Shown here in pieces: positions 23,401-33,100 of a stretch of DNA of 64,000 nt (its first letter is position 1; every line of letters begins with the position of its first letter). The stretch spans positions 55,208,690 through 55,272,689 of the forward strand of contig CM034236.1 of the NCBI GenBank assembly GCA_019916065.1. The letters are read 5' to 3'. The DNA is from Vitellaria paradoxa (Eukaryota; Streptophyta; Magnoliopsida; Ericales; Sapotaceae). Below the pieces are notes generated by a model. The model did not search any database, was not told the origin of the DNA, and saw nothing but the letters and a program-made list of their open reading frames with translations. The translations under genes were made by a program, and so were the position numbers.

Positions 23401-25450
23401 AAAGTGGCCGACAAAAAGTTTGCTCAGCTGAGCAAAATGGGTAATGGAACTCGCTTTAATCTTAGAGAATCAGAGGTGGGCAGGCCCTTTAAGAGTGGTT
23501 GGGAATACCTGACACATTATCTCGTCCGGGTAAGCATGGATGTGCATCAACGTCTTGTAGGTCTCCAGATGGTCCAAGGGATCTTGCGACCCATCAAACG
23601 TGTCCATGGTTGGCATCTTGAATTTCGTGGGGAGAGAACAGGCCATCACCGTTGGGTCGAATGGGGAGTCAGTGTGAGCAATGAGGTCCTTTACGGCGTT
23701 TGGGGTCTTAACAGCCGCCAAAACGTTGTCCACTTGGGCTTGCATAGCCTTCAACCGGTCTTCTCAAGGGTTGGCGGAGGCATCCTTGAAACTAGTGCCT
23801 TCCACCCGCAATGCCTTGGGGTGGCCGCTAACTGGGACTTCGGTTCCTACAGTTTTCTCCCTCGTTCTCGATTCTTCCGGGTTTCTGTGGACGAATTCAT
23901 TCTCTCCAACAACGCTAGCTCCAAGGGCCGGTTGTGCAACCTCATTGTTAGGAGCATTTCCTGTGTCATTGTGTTCCACAGCCCTTCCGTTATGCGCTCC
24001 ATTGGTTGGTGGGTCTGCTCGAGGTGGAGCTGCAATTGGAAGCGCATTTACTTGCTGAAGCAACACTTGATTTTGGGCCATCAAAGTTTGCATGACAGCC
24101 ATAATTTCGGACATCTGCCTCTCCATAGCATTCATCCTATCGTCGTTCTGGTTTTCCATAACTGCTATTGACAATGATGGAGGCTGAGTATTAATTCCGG
24201 ATCTCGTTTGGACCATAAAAGTAACAAGGAATCAATCTCGAATTCCCACAGACGGCGCTAACTGATAATGCGGTTATCTGGTGAATGATCCAAACACAAA
24301 TCCGGGAACCTGAACTCCACAACAGTGAGATGCCTGCTAAAGAGCCTCCAATACTTAAGTTAGCAGAAATGAACTGTTCACTAACAATCATACAAAGTCA
24401 CCGTAAAAATTATCTTATACCTAGGGATTAGTGTGGTTTTTATATGTTTAGGGGTGCATTGGGCATCAACATGGTATATTGTCGTTGTACTGGTTCATCT
24501 TTTCTTTCAATTAGGTCGAGCTAACTGTACTAGTAGATCTCAATGATTGTTTTCCTTGGTTGGTTGTTCGTTCCATTAGGCTTGGATCGCGCTTCAATAG
24601 ACAGGTATCAAGGGTCATGTCAGAAGATCGTTACATGCCTGACATGTGACGTCATCTTGACAGGACGATATCAGGGAGGACCGATCCCTCGGTCAGTTTG
24701 GGCCAATTCGGCCATTCGGATGCCCCTGGTCGGTGAGGCCTGTAGATGTCAGTCGGGTAATCCTGATCAAGAACTGGAGTATCGCCTCAGTCGGTCGGGC
24801 CCGACCATGAAAGAATGGATAAGCCCAATCGGGTAACCTCGATCAGTACAGTATGACCCCTACATCAACCTCTGTATCACATGTTTTTTCCTTTTTACTT
24901 CTTTTCGTTTAAAGCAAAACATTTTTGATATCTGTGACCCTACAAGACTAGAGCTTTGTCTATACATTGGGGATCAATATGATGGAAGCTATTAAACACA
25001 CTTGCATCTAAAGCCAGCCTTGTTGATTCAAAAGAATAAAGGGGCTTCACTTATTTTGCATGAGGTTTACACTTTTTTCGTGCATATAAAGTGGTTTATT
25101 TATTTATTTTTTTACCATCTCTAATATCTAAGTATGTATCTTATATCTTTCTGGAATTGGAACTTAATGAGTAGTTTCTTTTTTTTTTTGGGGGGGGGGG
25201 TAAAAGGGAAAAGGTAGGAAACCAGAATGAAATAGAAGACATTACATTTGTTTTATTTTTTGATTGGGTTAGGAAAATGAGAAGGAAATGAGTCGATAAG
25301 TAAATTTCATTCCCTAGTGAGGTCAATCAAAAAGTTTTCTGTACCTTTGTTTTGTTCCTACTTAATTTCTCAATGATGCCTGCTACTCAGGACGAGGAGG
25401 ACGAGGACGATGATGCTGACGAAGATGGTGATGAGGAGGAAGACAGCTGA
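3866..25450 (+). CDS. NRP1: NAP1-related protein (NRP/SET-type histone chaperone), ten exons
   Basis: SET/NAP-family chaperone that binds H2A/H2B and acts in the nucleus in chromatin assembly. Exons: 3866-3994, 6944-7066, 7178-7228, 7456-7527, 7687-7800, 7881-7942, 12634-12694, 12969-13025, 13143-13184, 25391-25450. All introns are GT-AG and the frame stays open for 256 residues. Residues about 25-80 form the long dimerisation helix ([20 protein letters not shown]). The NAP core includes [36 protein letters not shown] and SFFSWF. A tail from about 224 is almost all Asp/Glu. This matches Arabidopsis NRP1/NRP2 in order and length; which paralogue it is cannot be told. The start is the only ATG before the conserved helix. 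Exon 6 is assumed to use the AG at 7880, because the AG at 7850 gives a stop after four codons. Introns 6 and 9 (4.7 and 12.2 kb) are swollen by transposons, yet the coding frame is intact. Confidence 0.93.
3995..6943 (+). other. NRP intron 1 (2.9 kb)
   Basis: Intron with donor AAG|GTTCGA and acceptor CTACAG|GTTAAT. It contains an (ATT)n microsatellite at about 4484-4520, poly-T runs at 4760-4840, a (CT)n tract at about 5423-5461 preceded by a tRNA-like box, and a direct 34-bp duplication at about 5766-5833 (both copies read 'ccttctactgcccatctt'). No coding sequence was recognised. Confidence 0.6.
5766..5833. repeat. 34-bp direct duplication
   Basis: Two adjacent, essentially identical copies of a unit starting 'tccttctactgcccatctt' and ending 'gtctcccata' lie inside NRP intron 1. 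It is a simple local tandem duplication. Confidence 0.7.
7943..10611 (+). other. left part of NRP intron 6
   Basis: Intronic DNA before the decayed LTR element. It holds a 26-base A run near 8956-8981 followed by (TAAA)n, and otherwise unremarkable AT-rich sequence. Short ORFs, including one on the minus strand at about 10129-10416, show no family motif. Confidence 0.5.
10612..12585 (+). mobile_element. decayed LTR retrotransposon in NRP intron 6
   Basis: Two direct repeats bracket the region. The block 'tattatggattaagtttatg' with following 'gaatgatgaat', 'ttgatgttt', 'ttccccc' and 'ctaaattctttt-ttggtttcaca' occurs at about 10612-10763 and about 12419-12583. After the left copy comes 'cttggtataagtgccc' (about 10768-10783), close to the initiator-Met tRNA primer site used by many plant LTR elements. 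The second repeat probably begins near 12292 (TGATGGGACATC), after a purine-rich 'tttggagaat'. A gag-like fragment lies between. The left repeat is truncated or too diverged upstream of 10612, and no target duplication was found. Confidence 0.6.
11171..11764 (+). pseudogene. gag fragment of the intron 6 LTR element
   Basis: Broken frames spell pieces typical of plant LTR-retrotransposon Gag: first an '[21 protein letters not shown]' type block at about 11273-11335, then after an A-run '[13 protein letters not shown]' and '[17 protein letters not shown]' (about 11400-11505), and a Pro/Ser/Lys-rich stretch to 11764. The order 'W-x2-F then TW-x-x-MK' matches retrotransposon Gag. Frameshifts and a 15-base A run make it non-functional. 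No polymerase remnant was seen between this and the second repeat. Confidence 0.55.
13545..13986 (+). pseudogene. L1-type LINE reverse transcriptase fragment
   Basis: Reading across several frameshifts gives the standard order of plant L1 reverse transcriptase: GDKAP..DG, then CWDIVK-like, '[14 protein letters not shown]', '[19 protein letters not shown]', and finally 'ICKLDNEKA' with 'NWDF'-like residues. FRPISL is a hallmark of non-LTR RT domain 2. Only about 440 bp remain, with no endonuclease or poly-A tail recognised. It lies in NRP intron 9, upstream of the Tat insertion. Confidence 0.7.
14531..15144 (-). repeat. LTR (downstream copy) of the Tat element
   Basis: A 614-bp LTR bounded by TGATA and TATCA. 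It is the 3' LTR in element orientation. The adjacent internal sequence 15145-15160 (GATGCCCCCGATTTCC on plus) reads on the minus strand as a purine-rich tract GGAAATCGGGGGCATC, the expected polypurine primer. The 5-bp duplication CATGT precedes it at 14526-14530. Confidence 0.92.
15145..15752 (+). promoter_or_regulatory. leader of the antisense gene, presumed promoter region
   Basis: Between the element's purine tract and the antisense start codon lie 600 bp with higher GC than the host DNA. They include the 'ggcgggacgtttgggtgttttgggcag' block and CT-rich 'cttgacacttctcctctttgcc' typical of plant leaders. No TATA box was assigned. A promoter here is inferred only from the gene's orientation. 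Confidence 0.3.
15753..17741 (+). pseudogene. spliced antisense gene of the Tat element (gypsy-type 'transposase' plus coiled coil)
   Basis: A plus-strand, intron-containing coding unit opposite to gag-pol. Inferred exons: 15753-16422, 16520-16678, 16749-17172, 17253-17741, all with GT-AG borders and matching phases at the first, second and last junctions. The first exon encodes the conserved block [45 protein letters not shown], as in the Pfam 'putative gypsy type transposon' family (Transposase_28). The third has a basic [10 protein letters not shown] segment. The last encodes a long charged coiled coil ([23 protein letters not shown] onwards) and an acidic tail ending at 17741. Stops at 16308, near 16352 and at 16964, and a frame change between 16965 and 17040, make this copy a pseudogene. 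Its role in the element is unknown. Confidence 0.75.
17980..18680. repeat. about 103-bp tandem array inside the Tat element
   Basis: Six to seven head-to-tail copies. The marker TTCAC of 'catcttcacaccact' recurs at about 18075, 18191, 18296, 18400, 18502 and 18605, giving spacings of about 116, 105, 104, 102 and 103. Each unit contains 'ggcctcgtaagccgaggggg', 'tctccgctctactcgg', an inverted repeat CTCGGTTACGTGAACCGAG (7-bp arms), and 'ggcattggctgcgtgagcc'. The array lies between the end of pol and the antisense gene. Unit length and palindromes suggest a transposon-borne satellite; its function is unknown. Confidence 0.88.
18645..20056 (-). pseudogene. integrase of the Tat element (defective)
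   Basis: Pieces in three frames. 20056-19583 holds the N-terminal zinc-finger region ([12 protein letters not shown] and [11 protein letters not shown]). The usual first His and first Cys of the HHCC set appear as Gln and Trp. The core follows ([29 protein letters not shown] at 19682-19470) and continues to a HPQ-VNGQ motif near 19300, where the catalytic Glu is Lys (codon 19295-19297). Then comes [16 protein letters not shown], and a C-terminal domain ([20 protein letters not shown], at 19046-18645). At least two frameshifts. It cannot be active as read. Confidence 0.85.
20040..20998 (-). pseudogene. RNase H and second (archaeal-type) RNase H of the Tat element
   Basis: The frame 20998-20258 carries the RT connection/RNase H ([42 protein letters not shown]). 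A second RNase H follows: [18 protein letters not shown], then [24 protein letters not shown]. The frame continues past a TGA at 20258 into [14 protein letters not shown] sequence and past another stop near 20135. Two RNase H domains in tandem are the known signature of the Tat lineage. The first Asp of the inner RNase H is not evident ([13 protein letters not shown]), as is usual when the second domain takes over. Confidence 0.82.
20937..22763 (-). pseudogene. protease and reverse transcriptase of the Tat element
   Basis: The frame contains an aspartic protease site ([13 protein letters not shown], about 22365-22405) and then, after an in-frame stop at 21630, reverse transcriptase: [37 protein letters not shown] and the catalytic YVDD ([11 protein letters not shown], about 21265-21300). 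The frame is lost at about 21105, just after [10 protein letters not shown]. The remainder continues in another frame. The active-site residues are present, but the chain is broken at least twice. Confidence 0.88.
22510..24216 (-). pseudogene. gag of the Tat element (two premature stops)
   Basis: One frame runs from 24216 to 22510, interrupted by in-frame stops near 23761 and 23468. Upstream is a Gln/Met-rich region ([17 protein letters not shown]). Then comes the capsid-like block '[19 protein letters not shown]' and '[17 protein letters not shown]'. A zinc-knuckle-like '[15 protein letters not shown]' follows near 22830-22875, and then an Arg-rich tail. This is standard plant gypsy Gag. The second stop replaces the Trp usual after 'PAHL'. 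The end is out of frame with the protease, so a frameshift near 22765 separates gag from pol. Confidence 0.85.
24263..24879 (-). repeat. LTR (upstream copy) of the Tat element
   Basis: A 617-bp LTR, the 5' LTR in element orientation, with the same termini as the other copy. It differs by a 3-bp indel near the outer end and many substitutions, largely transitions. The internal side (24240-24262) reads on the minus strand as TTAGCGCCGTCTGTGGGAA, the usual context of the tRNA primer site in this kind of element. CATGT follows at 24880-24884. Confidence 0.92.
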
Positions 25451-25870
25451 ACTCCATGGCTGCCTTTTCATTTTTCTAGCTATCGAAGTTTTGTTCATGC
25501 CCATGTGAATTACACCTTTTGGCGACAGGGATTAACAATATAAAAATGTAGTGACTGAATTGTGGTTAAATTGCTGCTGTGATAATTTATTAGTAATATT
25601 CAGAGATTTTTCTTCCATCTTCTATGCTCTCTCTCTCTCTCTCTCGCGTCGTAATTTTCAAAGGTGAACTTGTTGGGGTGGATGTTGAGCCTCTTGGGGA
25701 TGGATTAGCATTACTGAGATGTACGGCGGTGAGACAAATGAAATATTATGGAGGAAGTCCAATTCATGCTGGTCTATTCTCTTTAAGGTGTTGGTTATTT
25801 GTATTGCAGAAGTGGGGGGGAATATGTGCTGTCAAAAGTGACAGTTCAGGGAGGTAAGACCTGCATTGCG
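25451..25870 (+). other. 3'UTR and downstream DNA of the NRP gene
   Basis: Sequence after the TGA at 25448-25450 with a (CT)n tract at about 25626-25645. A 77-codon open frame at 25624-25857 (VGVDVEPLGDGLALLRC) has no family motif I recognise and may simply be UTR. No clear polyadenylation signal was chosen. Confidence 0.4.
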
Positions 25871-26093
25871 GGTAAGGATGGCAGGAAAAACCATTGTCCA
25901 GCATTCAACCCGATTGGGTTGGGTTCTCTCTCTTTGAATTCTCAGCTTTGCTGTGCAAAATTTTGACCGGCAGGAAACTTAGGGCCGGTTTCTTTCCTGA
26001 AGCTTCCCTGTAGCAGTGGACTGGAGAAATTCCTAAATGGGTTTGGAAAATCAGGTCCATCCCAAAATCCGAGAGAGCATAGGCAAAAAAATG

Positions 26094-26322
26094 TTTAAAA
26101 AACGAAGAAATTTCTACTTGTAAATTGGGTTTAGTACAGCATTCATGTATGTAATCGAACAGGTAAAAATGAAAACTGACGCGTGTACTAATACAATACG
26201 GCCACTGGTTTAAAAAAATGAAGAAATTTCTACTTTTAAATTCTAAATACAGCATTCATGGGTAAATTGAAGGAGTAAAAATGTAACTTAACACGTGTGC
26301 TAATAATATATAGTCACTTGTC
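26094..26322. repeat. 115-bp tandem duplication
   Basis: Two diverged copies at 26094-26208 and 26209-26322. Each begins TTTAAAAAA(A/C)(C/T)GAAGAAATTTCTACTT, continues with 'tacagcattcatg' and 'gtaaaaatg', and ends in 'cgtgt(a/g)ctaat...cacttgt'. Non-coding. Confidence 0.7.
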
Positions 26323-27259
26323 CAATATATGTGCTGACTGATTTGCAATAATTATAAGGATCATTGACATACACGTTGTGGCCATGTTAAATTTAGGGTG
26401 TGAGCCTTGATTTTACTGTAATTTAAGAAAAAAGCAACCATCAAGTCGGGAAGTAGCTAAACTAGTTGTTACTCACTTGTCATCTCTTTATATGAAAGAG
26501 ACGCAAGTAAGATGGGCAAGATATGTTATCTTTGAACCGATCTTTCAATCTCTTTCTAGTAAATTTGTTTGAGTATCACTCAACTAGGTTTCAGGGACTA
26601 GTGAATAAATGTAATTTTAATTTTCTTTAAGTGATTTAATGGTTTTGATTTAATTTGATTATTTTAAATGATTTAATAATTATTTGATAGTACAAATCTC
26701 TCAATAATTTAATGTCGTGCATATCAACCTTTCATTTATTCACTGCAGTCCTTTACAGTGTATTTATCCACTTCTTCCACTTGAAACCTTACTTAGCACT
26801 TGTTGGAGTATTCTTAGCCGATAATCTTCCACTAGCCATTCATTTTAATTCTACTCTTTCTTGTAAGCTCATTGGATGGAAGGAAGGAGTGTGGTTTGTA
26901 TGCTTGATAATGAAAAATTTATACTCTGCGCACTCATCATTCTGCATGTATTCATGTTTTTTATTTTTTGTTTTTTTTTTAGTTTTTTTGGGTCTGGTAT
27001 ATACTGGTACATATTACCAATTTAGTTGTAATCATGCAAGCTCACACTTGGTTGTGCGCAAAATTCTTTTGGATTCTGTTTTGTACAAGGAGCATATTAG
27101 CTTATTTGGAGTATGTAGGAGCTTCTTGGATTTGCGTATCCAATTGGGTTTCAGGTATCAAATCCAATTGGGTATCAGGTCAGGTATCATTCGGGTATGA
27201 GTTCCACTAATTGAATAAGCTGCTAAGTATAAGATCAACTGGTTGCGTATTCCATAGGC

Positions 27260-28808
27260 GTAGGGATGGCAAATGGACGGATTTGGACGGGTTTGAGTTC
27301 CGTCGTATATAGGTTGTGATTAAATTATATTCATTTAATAATATTTTGATTTTTTAATTAATATTTCATTCGATAATAAGAAATTTAGATGATTTAAAAT
27401 TCTAGAGACATTAATGCGCCGTTTGGTACATTTATATTTATTATTTTTGTATTTATATTTTCAAAATTTTGAAAATAAGCAACAAAAAGGTATCTGTTAA
27501 ATTTAATTTAATTTTTTTGTTTTCAAAACAAATAAAAACTAAACAGAAAAATGTAAACAAAAAGTGTTATCACTCTCTTTTTTTTTTCCTATTATAAATA
27601 TTTTGTTAATTTTAACACTTTATTTATTTTTTTCATCAAATTAAAATAAATTATTTATTCAAATATTCTATTAAACTAAAATTATTTTAATAAATAACTA
27701 AATTAAATTAAATTAAATCATTATTATTGATTTAATCATTTAAATTAATTTAATTCAATTTTTTTAAAAAATAAATTATATAATTGAATTACTTAAATTA
27801 TTTTAAAAATTAAATGGTATAATTGAAGTGTCAAAAAAATATCACAAGTGAGGTGGCATAGGCAAGAACCTTAACCAAATTACATAAAAACACAAATTGT
27901 CATGACTCAAACTGTCAACAATCAATTTCAAGAATAATAATTATTTAATTTAATTTAATTAATTCAATTAAATTAATATGAACTATAATTGATTAAATTT
28001 TTTTAATAAATAATATAATTAATTTAATTTGATTTAATTTAATTCAATTAGTTAAATTAATAGGAAATATATTTTATTAAATTGTTTTTAATAAATAATA
28101 TGAATAAAATAATTTAATATATATTATTTAATTAAATTAAATTAACAAATTTTTAATTAAATTAAATCAGTATGAAATATATTTACTAAATTTTAAAAAA
28201 TTATTAAAATATTTTATCTTATTAAAATAAAAATTAATTATTATAAACAAAATTATACTTTCAAATGCAATTTAAATTTTTGGTTTTGTTATCGAAGCAT
28301 CGGTTGTGTGAGTTTTTTTTTTTTTTTTTTTTTTTGTATTTGAATATTTTTGTGAATTATAAATTTACAATTTTATTTTAAAAATTATTAAGATAAGTTA
28401 TTAATTAAATAAAACATTAATTATCCTTAAATTAATTAAGGTGTTGGTCCTGTATATATATTCTATAAAAATGATGTGCTAGTTCTGTAATAAACATATA
28501 CTTTAACGAAATTTTCATTTAAATTATTATTATCTTGAAAAAAAAACTATTACCTTGAAATAAAAAATTAATCTAATTTTTTTAAAAGTATTTGTTGAAA
28601 ATTATTTATGTATTATCAATACTAGATTAAATTTGAAATTGAATGTTTGGTTTAACAAGTGAAAAAATAATTTGGTGTTTAATAGGTCGTATCATCAACC
28701 CATTTAAACCCATTAATCTAATAGAAATTATTTTAATTGAGTTCATACCCATTTAATTAAATTTAATTACGCAGGTTAATGGGTTTGGATAACCATTACC
28801 ACTTCTAC
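27260..28808. mobile_element. TIR element with 6-bp target duplication, containing a second AT-rich element
   Basis: The left end reads GTAGGGATGGCAAATGG, and the right end, reverse-complemented, reads GTAGAAGTGGTAATGG. The flanks carry ATAGGC on both sides (27254-27259 and 28809-28814). This looks like a non-autonomous DNA transposon about 1.55 kb long. An AT-rich unit starting 'gcgccgtttggtac' at about 27417 and running to about 28300 lies inside it. That unit shares its first blocks ('tattttcaaaattttgaaaataa', 'gtttgt') with the element that hosts the pararetrovirus at 50828. No transposase was seen. Confidence 0.6.
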
Positions 28809-28975
28809 ATAGGCATGTGTTCAACTAATGATGCTGTGAAAGAATTAAAAGAAGAAATTATGCATGATAATTTTTTAAATACTAAAATCCATTAGAAAAA
28901 GAAGTTGAAAAAGTTATTTTATCTCAAATCTCATTGATTACCAAACTAATATATAACAATCCCCTTTATAGAAGA

Positions 28976-29352
28976 AAGAGGAGAAGAACAAAAACATATA
29001 AATCATAAAGACACAAACGGTCCAGATTCATAAGTTCAGATTCCAAAGAAATATGAATCTGGACCAAGACATTTATCATACTTACAAAGATACAACTATT
29101 CAAATTTCAAAGAACTATGAACCTAGACCAAGGTATTATTGTGACTTATTAATGCATCTAGACTTTACATAAAGAGGAGAAGAATAAAAACATATAAATC
29201 ATAAAGACACGAACGGTTCAGATTCCAAGAAAATATGAACTTGGACCAACACATTTATTATACTCATAAAAATACAACTATTCAAATTTCAAAGAGTTAT
29301 GAATCTTGACTAAAACATTATTGTGACTTATTAATGAATCTAGACTTTACAT
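28976..29352. repeat. about 190-bp tandem duplication
   Basis: Two copies, 28976-29170 and 29171-29352. They share 'gagaagaa(c/t)aaaaacatataaatc', 'acaactattcaaatttcaaag' and 'attattgtgacttattaatg', with 'atctagactttacat' ending each. The copies differ by substitutions and small indels. Non-coding, downstream of CUL3. Confidence 0.75.
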
Positions 29353-30151
29353 TTTCCTTATAGAATATTGCTTATTCTTTCTTGTATCAAATTGGCTTCG
29401 GGTATGACCGTGCAGAGGTTAAACTTGCTTGCTACACTTTGCTACAAGTGCGAAAAGAATTTGAAATATTTAACTTTTATTATAATTTGAAAATTAGTTG
29501 TGAATTTGAATAAGCTATGTACGCGTATACATTGGCCAAGAGAAAATCATGTAACAATTGAAGTATTTTTATTTTTTTCAAACAACTGGCTTTGTTGAGT
29601 TGAATTAAAAAAGGAACTGACTAATTTAAAATGCATGGTTTCTGCTAATATTCAAGCACTCTAACCTGCGGAAAAGCAGGCCATCTGGCTTTTGAGGGCT
29701 TTGGGTTACTTGCCCAATCTGTTGCATGCTATGAGCTCAAGCAAATCACTCTTGGACACGTAAAAAAATAACAGGCCACAAAAGAAACGATATTAAAATA
29801 AGAAACATATTCTTGAGAAGAAAGTCAAAAAAATCACCTCCGCCACCTAGCGTAGTTTGCGTAATTAGAAGGCCAGAACCTTCCCACGAAATTAAAGCTC
29901 CGTTTGTTTTAATGAAAAATGTTGCGGGGCTTAAGATTAAGATTAGAAAGAAGAAGGAAATGAGCGAATCAAGAAGTGCCATTGATAAGGAGAGAGAAAG
30001 TACAATACAAAAAGCCAACAAATGCATCCAAAAAAATGTTCAGTAAAATCCAACTGACCCTTCAATGATTCATGAACATCCAACTTAACAATTTCACAAG
30101 CCAAGGCCCGAAAAGGCTCATCAAAATGAGTCAACAATCCAGTAAACTTCC
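29353..30151. other. intergenic DNA and probable CUL3 3'UTR
   Basis: The segment from about 29750 to 30151 follows the CUL3 stop codon on the minus strand and is presumably its 3' untranslated region and terminator. An open frame here has no recognisable product. The rest is featureless AT-rich DNA. Confidence 0.4.
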
Positions 30152-33100
30152 TTAAGCAAGGTACCGATACAACTTCCTATCCATTCTGTCCCTTTCCAAA
30201 AACTCACGCTCAATTAGGGACTCGATTCGTTTCTTTATTACAACCGGGTTTGGCAGAAAACGCAACTGCAGCTGCTTTGTGACCTCAGCAACAATATTAT
30301 TGTGATCCAGTACTCGCCGTGATTTCATGATCCTCACAATTGCTGCCTCAATCTGTGGTTTCCTGTCCTCCTCCACTCTCTGCCGGGTCTCCTGTTTTTC
30401 TGGTTCAGACTCCTTTTGTGCAACAACGGTACCTATCTTTACCTTGTATAACTTGCTTGTGAACTTGTCGTTGAAGAAGAACGCATCATCCTCCGCAACT
30501 TCTTTGCTCATAGGCTCTTTCCGCAGGACATTCTTCCCCTTAACACAGGCCAAAGATTGCAGAGACCTCTTCAAGTCCGAGGCAGGTATCTCGGTTGCCT
30601 GCTCAATCTCTTTATAACTTAGTCGATCAGCACTGTTGAACAACATAAGGACACACATCTGGTATGTGGAAACATTCAGCTCGTGCTTCTGGCTCCTCCC
30701 AAATGTTGCTTTCAAATCAGCCGCGCCCATATTTGTTTGCCATGACAACCTCCGCCCAGTATGGGTGCCAAGATAATATGTCCGGAACTTATCACATATC
30801 CCCAGGATTTCCAGCGGAAGGTTGCAAGGGGGACTAGACTGAGTCGGCCAAGAGCCTGTAGTGAGGACCTGGACAACAAGAGTTGGGAACTCAGCAGCTA
30901 TCTCAGCACCCAAGCTTGCATAGAAACCCTGCATTGTATCCTGAGATGTCTTCATGTCAGTGAACATTCCTTCCAACTTCGATGTAAATTGATACCCACA
31001 TTCTGTTTTGAGCTTTACTATCAAACTTCTCTCCGCATCATCAGAGACAGTTTTGCCTGACAGAAGCCTTTTTGCCAAATGCTGTTTGTAATACTTTTCA
31101 AACACATCCTTCTCTTCGAGGTAACGGAAAAGCATCATCACCTTGTCCAGTACAACCTCAACATCCTCCTCACTGACCCCTTTCAGTCCTTTCCGGAGCT
31201 TATCATCCACAAACAAAGATATGAACTCTGGAGACCGAAGGTTCAAATTTATAAAGTATTCAAATGAGGAATTCAAAGCATTCTGGAATGTCTTGTCATT
31301 GTTAAATGCCAAATTTATAATCTTATCATATTTATCCTTCTCATCCAAAAGGCGCTGCACAAACTCTACAGGATCCTTTAACCTTTCTGGATCAGTAACT
31401 AGCTGCTTACCTATATCCCTAATGTGAGTGGTCATGACATCTCTAATTATAGAGAGTCCATTAGGCACCCTGCGGAACAAACTGTACATTCTTCCCATGT
31501 CCTCATATTTGTCATCCACAATCATATTAACTAACCCCGAGTTTTCCATATGGACTAATCTATGCATATGACTTTCGATCATTTCTGTCTCCACCACATA
31601 GGTGATCTTGGCTTCACTTTTTGCGTCCAAGTAGTGGGAGACTCTCTCAATCTCTTCATTAAGACGTCTCTCAGCTTTCTTCAGATAGTCCCCACAATCA
31701 CAACACTCAATGAACTGCTGAGACTCAACACGGTAAAAATCAGCTGAGACTTCAAGGAAAGGTTTCTCGAAATCTACTTGGTAAACAGAAGTACCTAAAT
31801 CCATTAACATTTTTATTATATTCCTCATCAAACCCCTATTTATAACTTCACCAGTCCTTTCTCTTTGGACAAGTTCAAGGAGTGTATCCTGAAGCCTTGA
31901 TTTGATTTTGCTGCAGAGAATGATGTTGTCCCTCCACAAATTCAACCCTAGCTCAAAAACTGGGGTTTTGCGTGTGTTAGGGATAAAAGTCCTGTCCATG
32001 TACATCAATATGTCTCGGATCATTTGCAATGCCTTGTTGTGTTCTGCCCATTTCTTGTTTATTTCTTCCAGAAATAAACCGCCCTGTGCAGCCTCAATTG
32101 ATTTTTCTATTTCCTGTAGATGTGATGTCATTGTGGAGACAAGTCCAGAGTAGAGTTTCTCCCCAAATTTGTGCAGAACCATATTGTAAGCATTCCTGAA
32201 TGTGTGAAAATAAACACCAAAAATATAGAACTTTTAGATGCAGAAGTGATGGTAGTTGGGAGAAGGCTCTAAATAAGTTATTGCCAACCTGCAACATCTC
32301 ACGTTAATGCCATACTGAAACAATTCAAATTGATTCTAGGGAAATCAACACATAGACAAAAACTGATTTGAATAAATAAACACAAGCTCTCAACATCCAT
32401 GAATTAATAGAACAGGCATAATAGGATAAATTGACATCAAAAGATGATAACCAAGGCAAAAGGACCAACCAAAGGGAACAAAATAAAGTGGTAATGCCAG
32501 AATGAATGTGTGATTGCATTGTATTATTCATTCTAAAAACAAAATTGCAAGGTTTCAATGACCTTAATGATTGCAACATGTGGCAGATATAAATTGAGGC
32601 AAACAGCAAAGAGCTTAATAGGCCTCCAAATTCTGTCAGATGCACCATTTGTTGGGGAGGATATAGTTCTAGTGGGCATAGACAGTGAAAATGCCTCCAC
32701 AACCTCAGTTCTCAGGCCAGCTAAATGAAACTAAAACAGAATTACGGAAAATAAAAAGAAAAGAAAGAAATCTCCCTTATCTCAGCTAAACCAATTCAAG
32801 ATGTTAGTTCTTTTACCTGACATGATGTGAAAATCATTGCCAACTTTTCTAGACTCCGAAGTCTGAAACATCTTCACTTTACCCTCCTAACAGTAATTCT
32901 CCACATAAAACTACCTGAGTTCATTTTGTATTCCTTTTCTTTTTGATGAAACAAAGACATCAAACATTAAATTAAAAAAGTACATTACATTACTTTTTTA
33001 TTTAATTTGTAACCCCCAAGTTTCATACAATCAAATAGGCCTACTGGTAATTTTTGAACACATCAACCAAAGTCCAGACATTTTGAAATGACTAAGACAC

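Larger units (their letters stand above)
14531..24879 (-). mobile_element. Ty3/gypsy LTR retrotransposon, Tat lineage, inserted in NRP intron 9
   Basis: A 10,349-bp element read on the minus strand. LTRs are 14531-15144 and 24263-24879; both begin TGATAATGCGG and end TATCA. The flanking CATGT at 14526-14530 and 24880-24884 is a perfect 5-bp target duplication. By eye the LTRs differ at roughly one site in eight to nine, so the insertion is old. Order on the minus strand: LTR, primer site next to 24262, gag, protease, RT, RNase H, second RNase H, integrase, tandem repeats, a plus-strand antisense gene, a purine tract (near 15145-15160), LTR. The extra RNase H and the long 3' region with an antisense ORF fit the Tat group. 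Nonsense codons, frameshifts and a lost integrase catalytic residue show it cannot move itself. Confidence 0.93.

Noticed and set aside
19019..24216. Plus-strand ORFs across the gag-pol region (for example 23365-24171)
   Set aside because: They are shadows of the minus-strand retrotransposon genes and have no family motifs of their own.
25624..25857. Separate gene after NRP
   Set aside because: 77 codons without motif, within the expected 3'UTR of NRP.
26712..27200. 162-codon ORF
   Set aside because: Composition is that of translated AT-rich DNA (Phe, Leu, Ser, Tyr rich), with no motif and no splice context.
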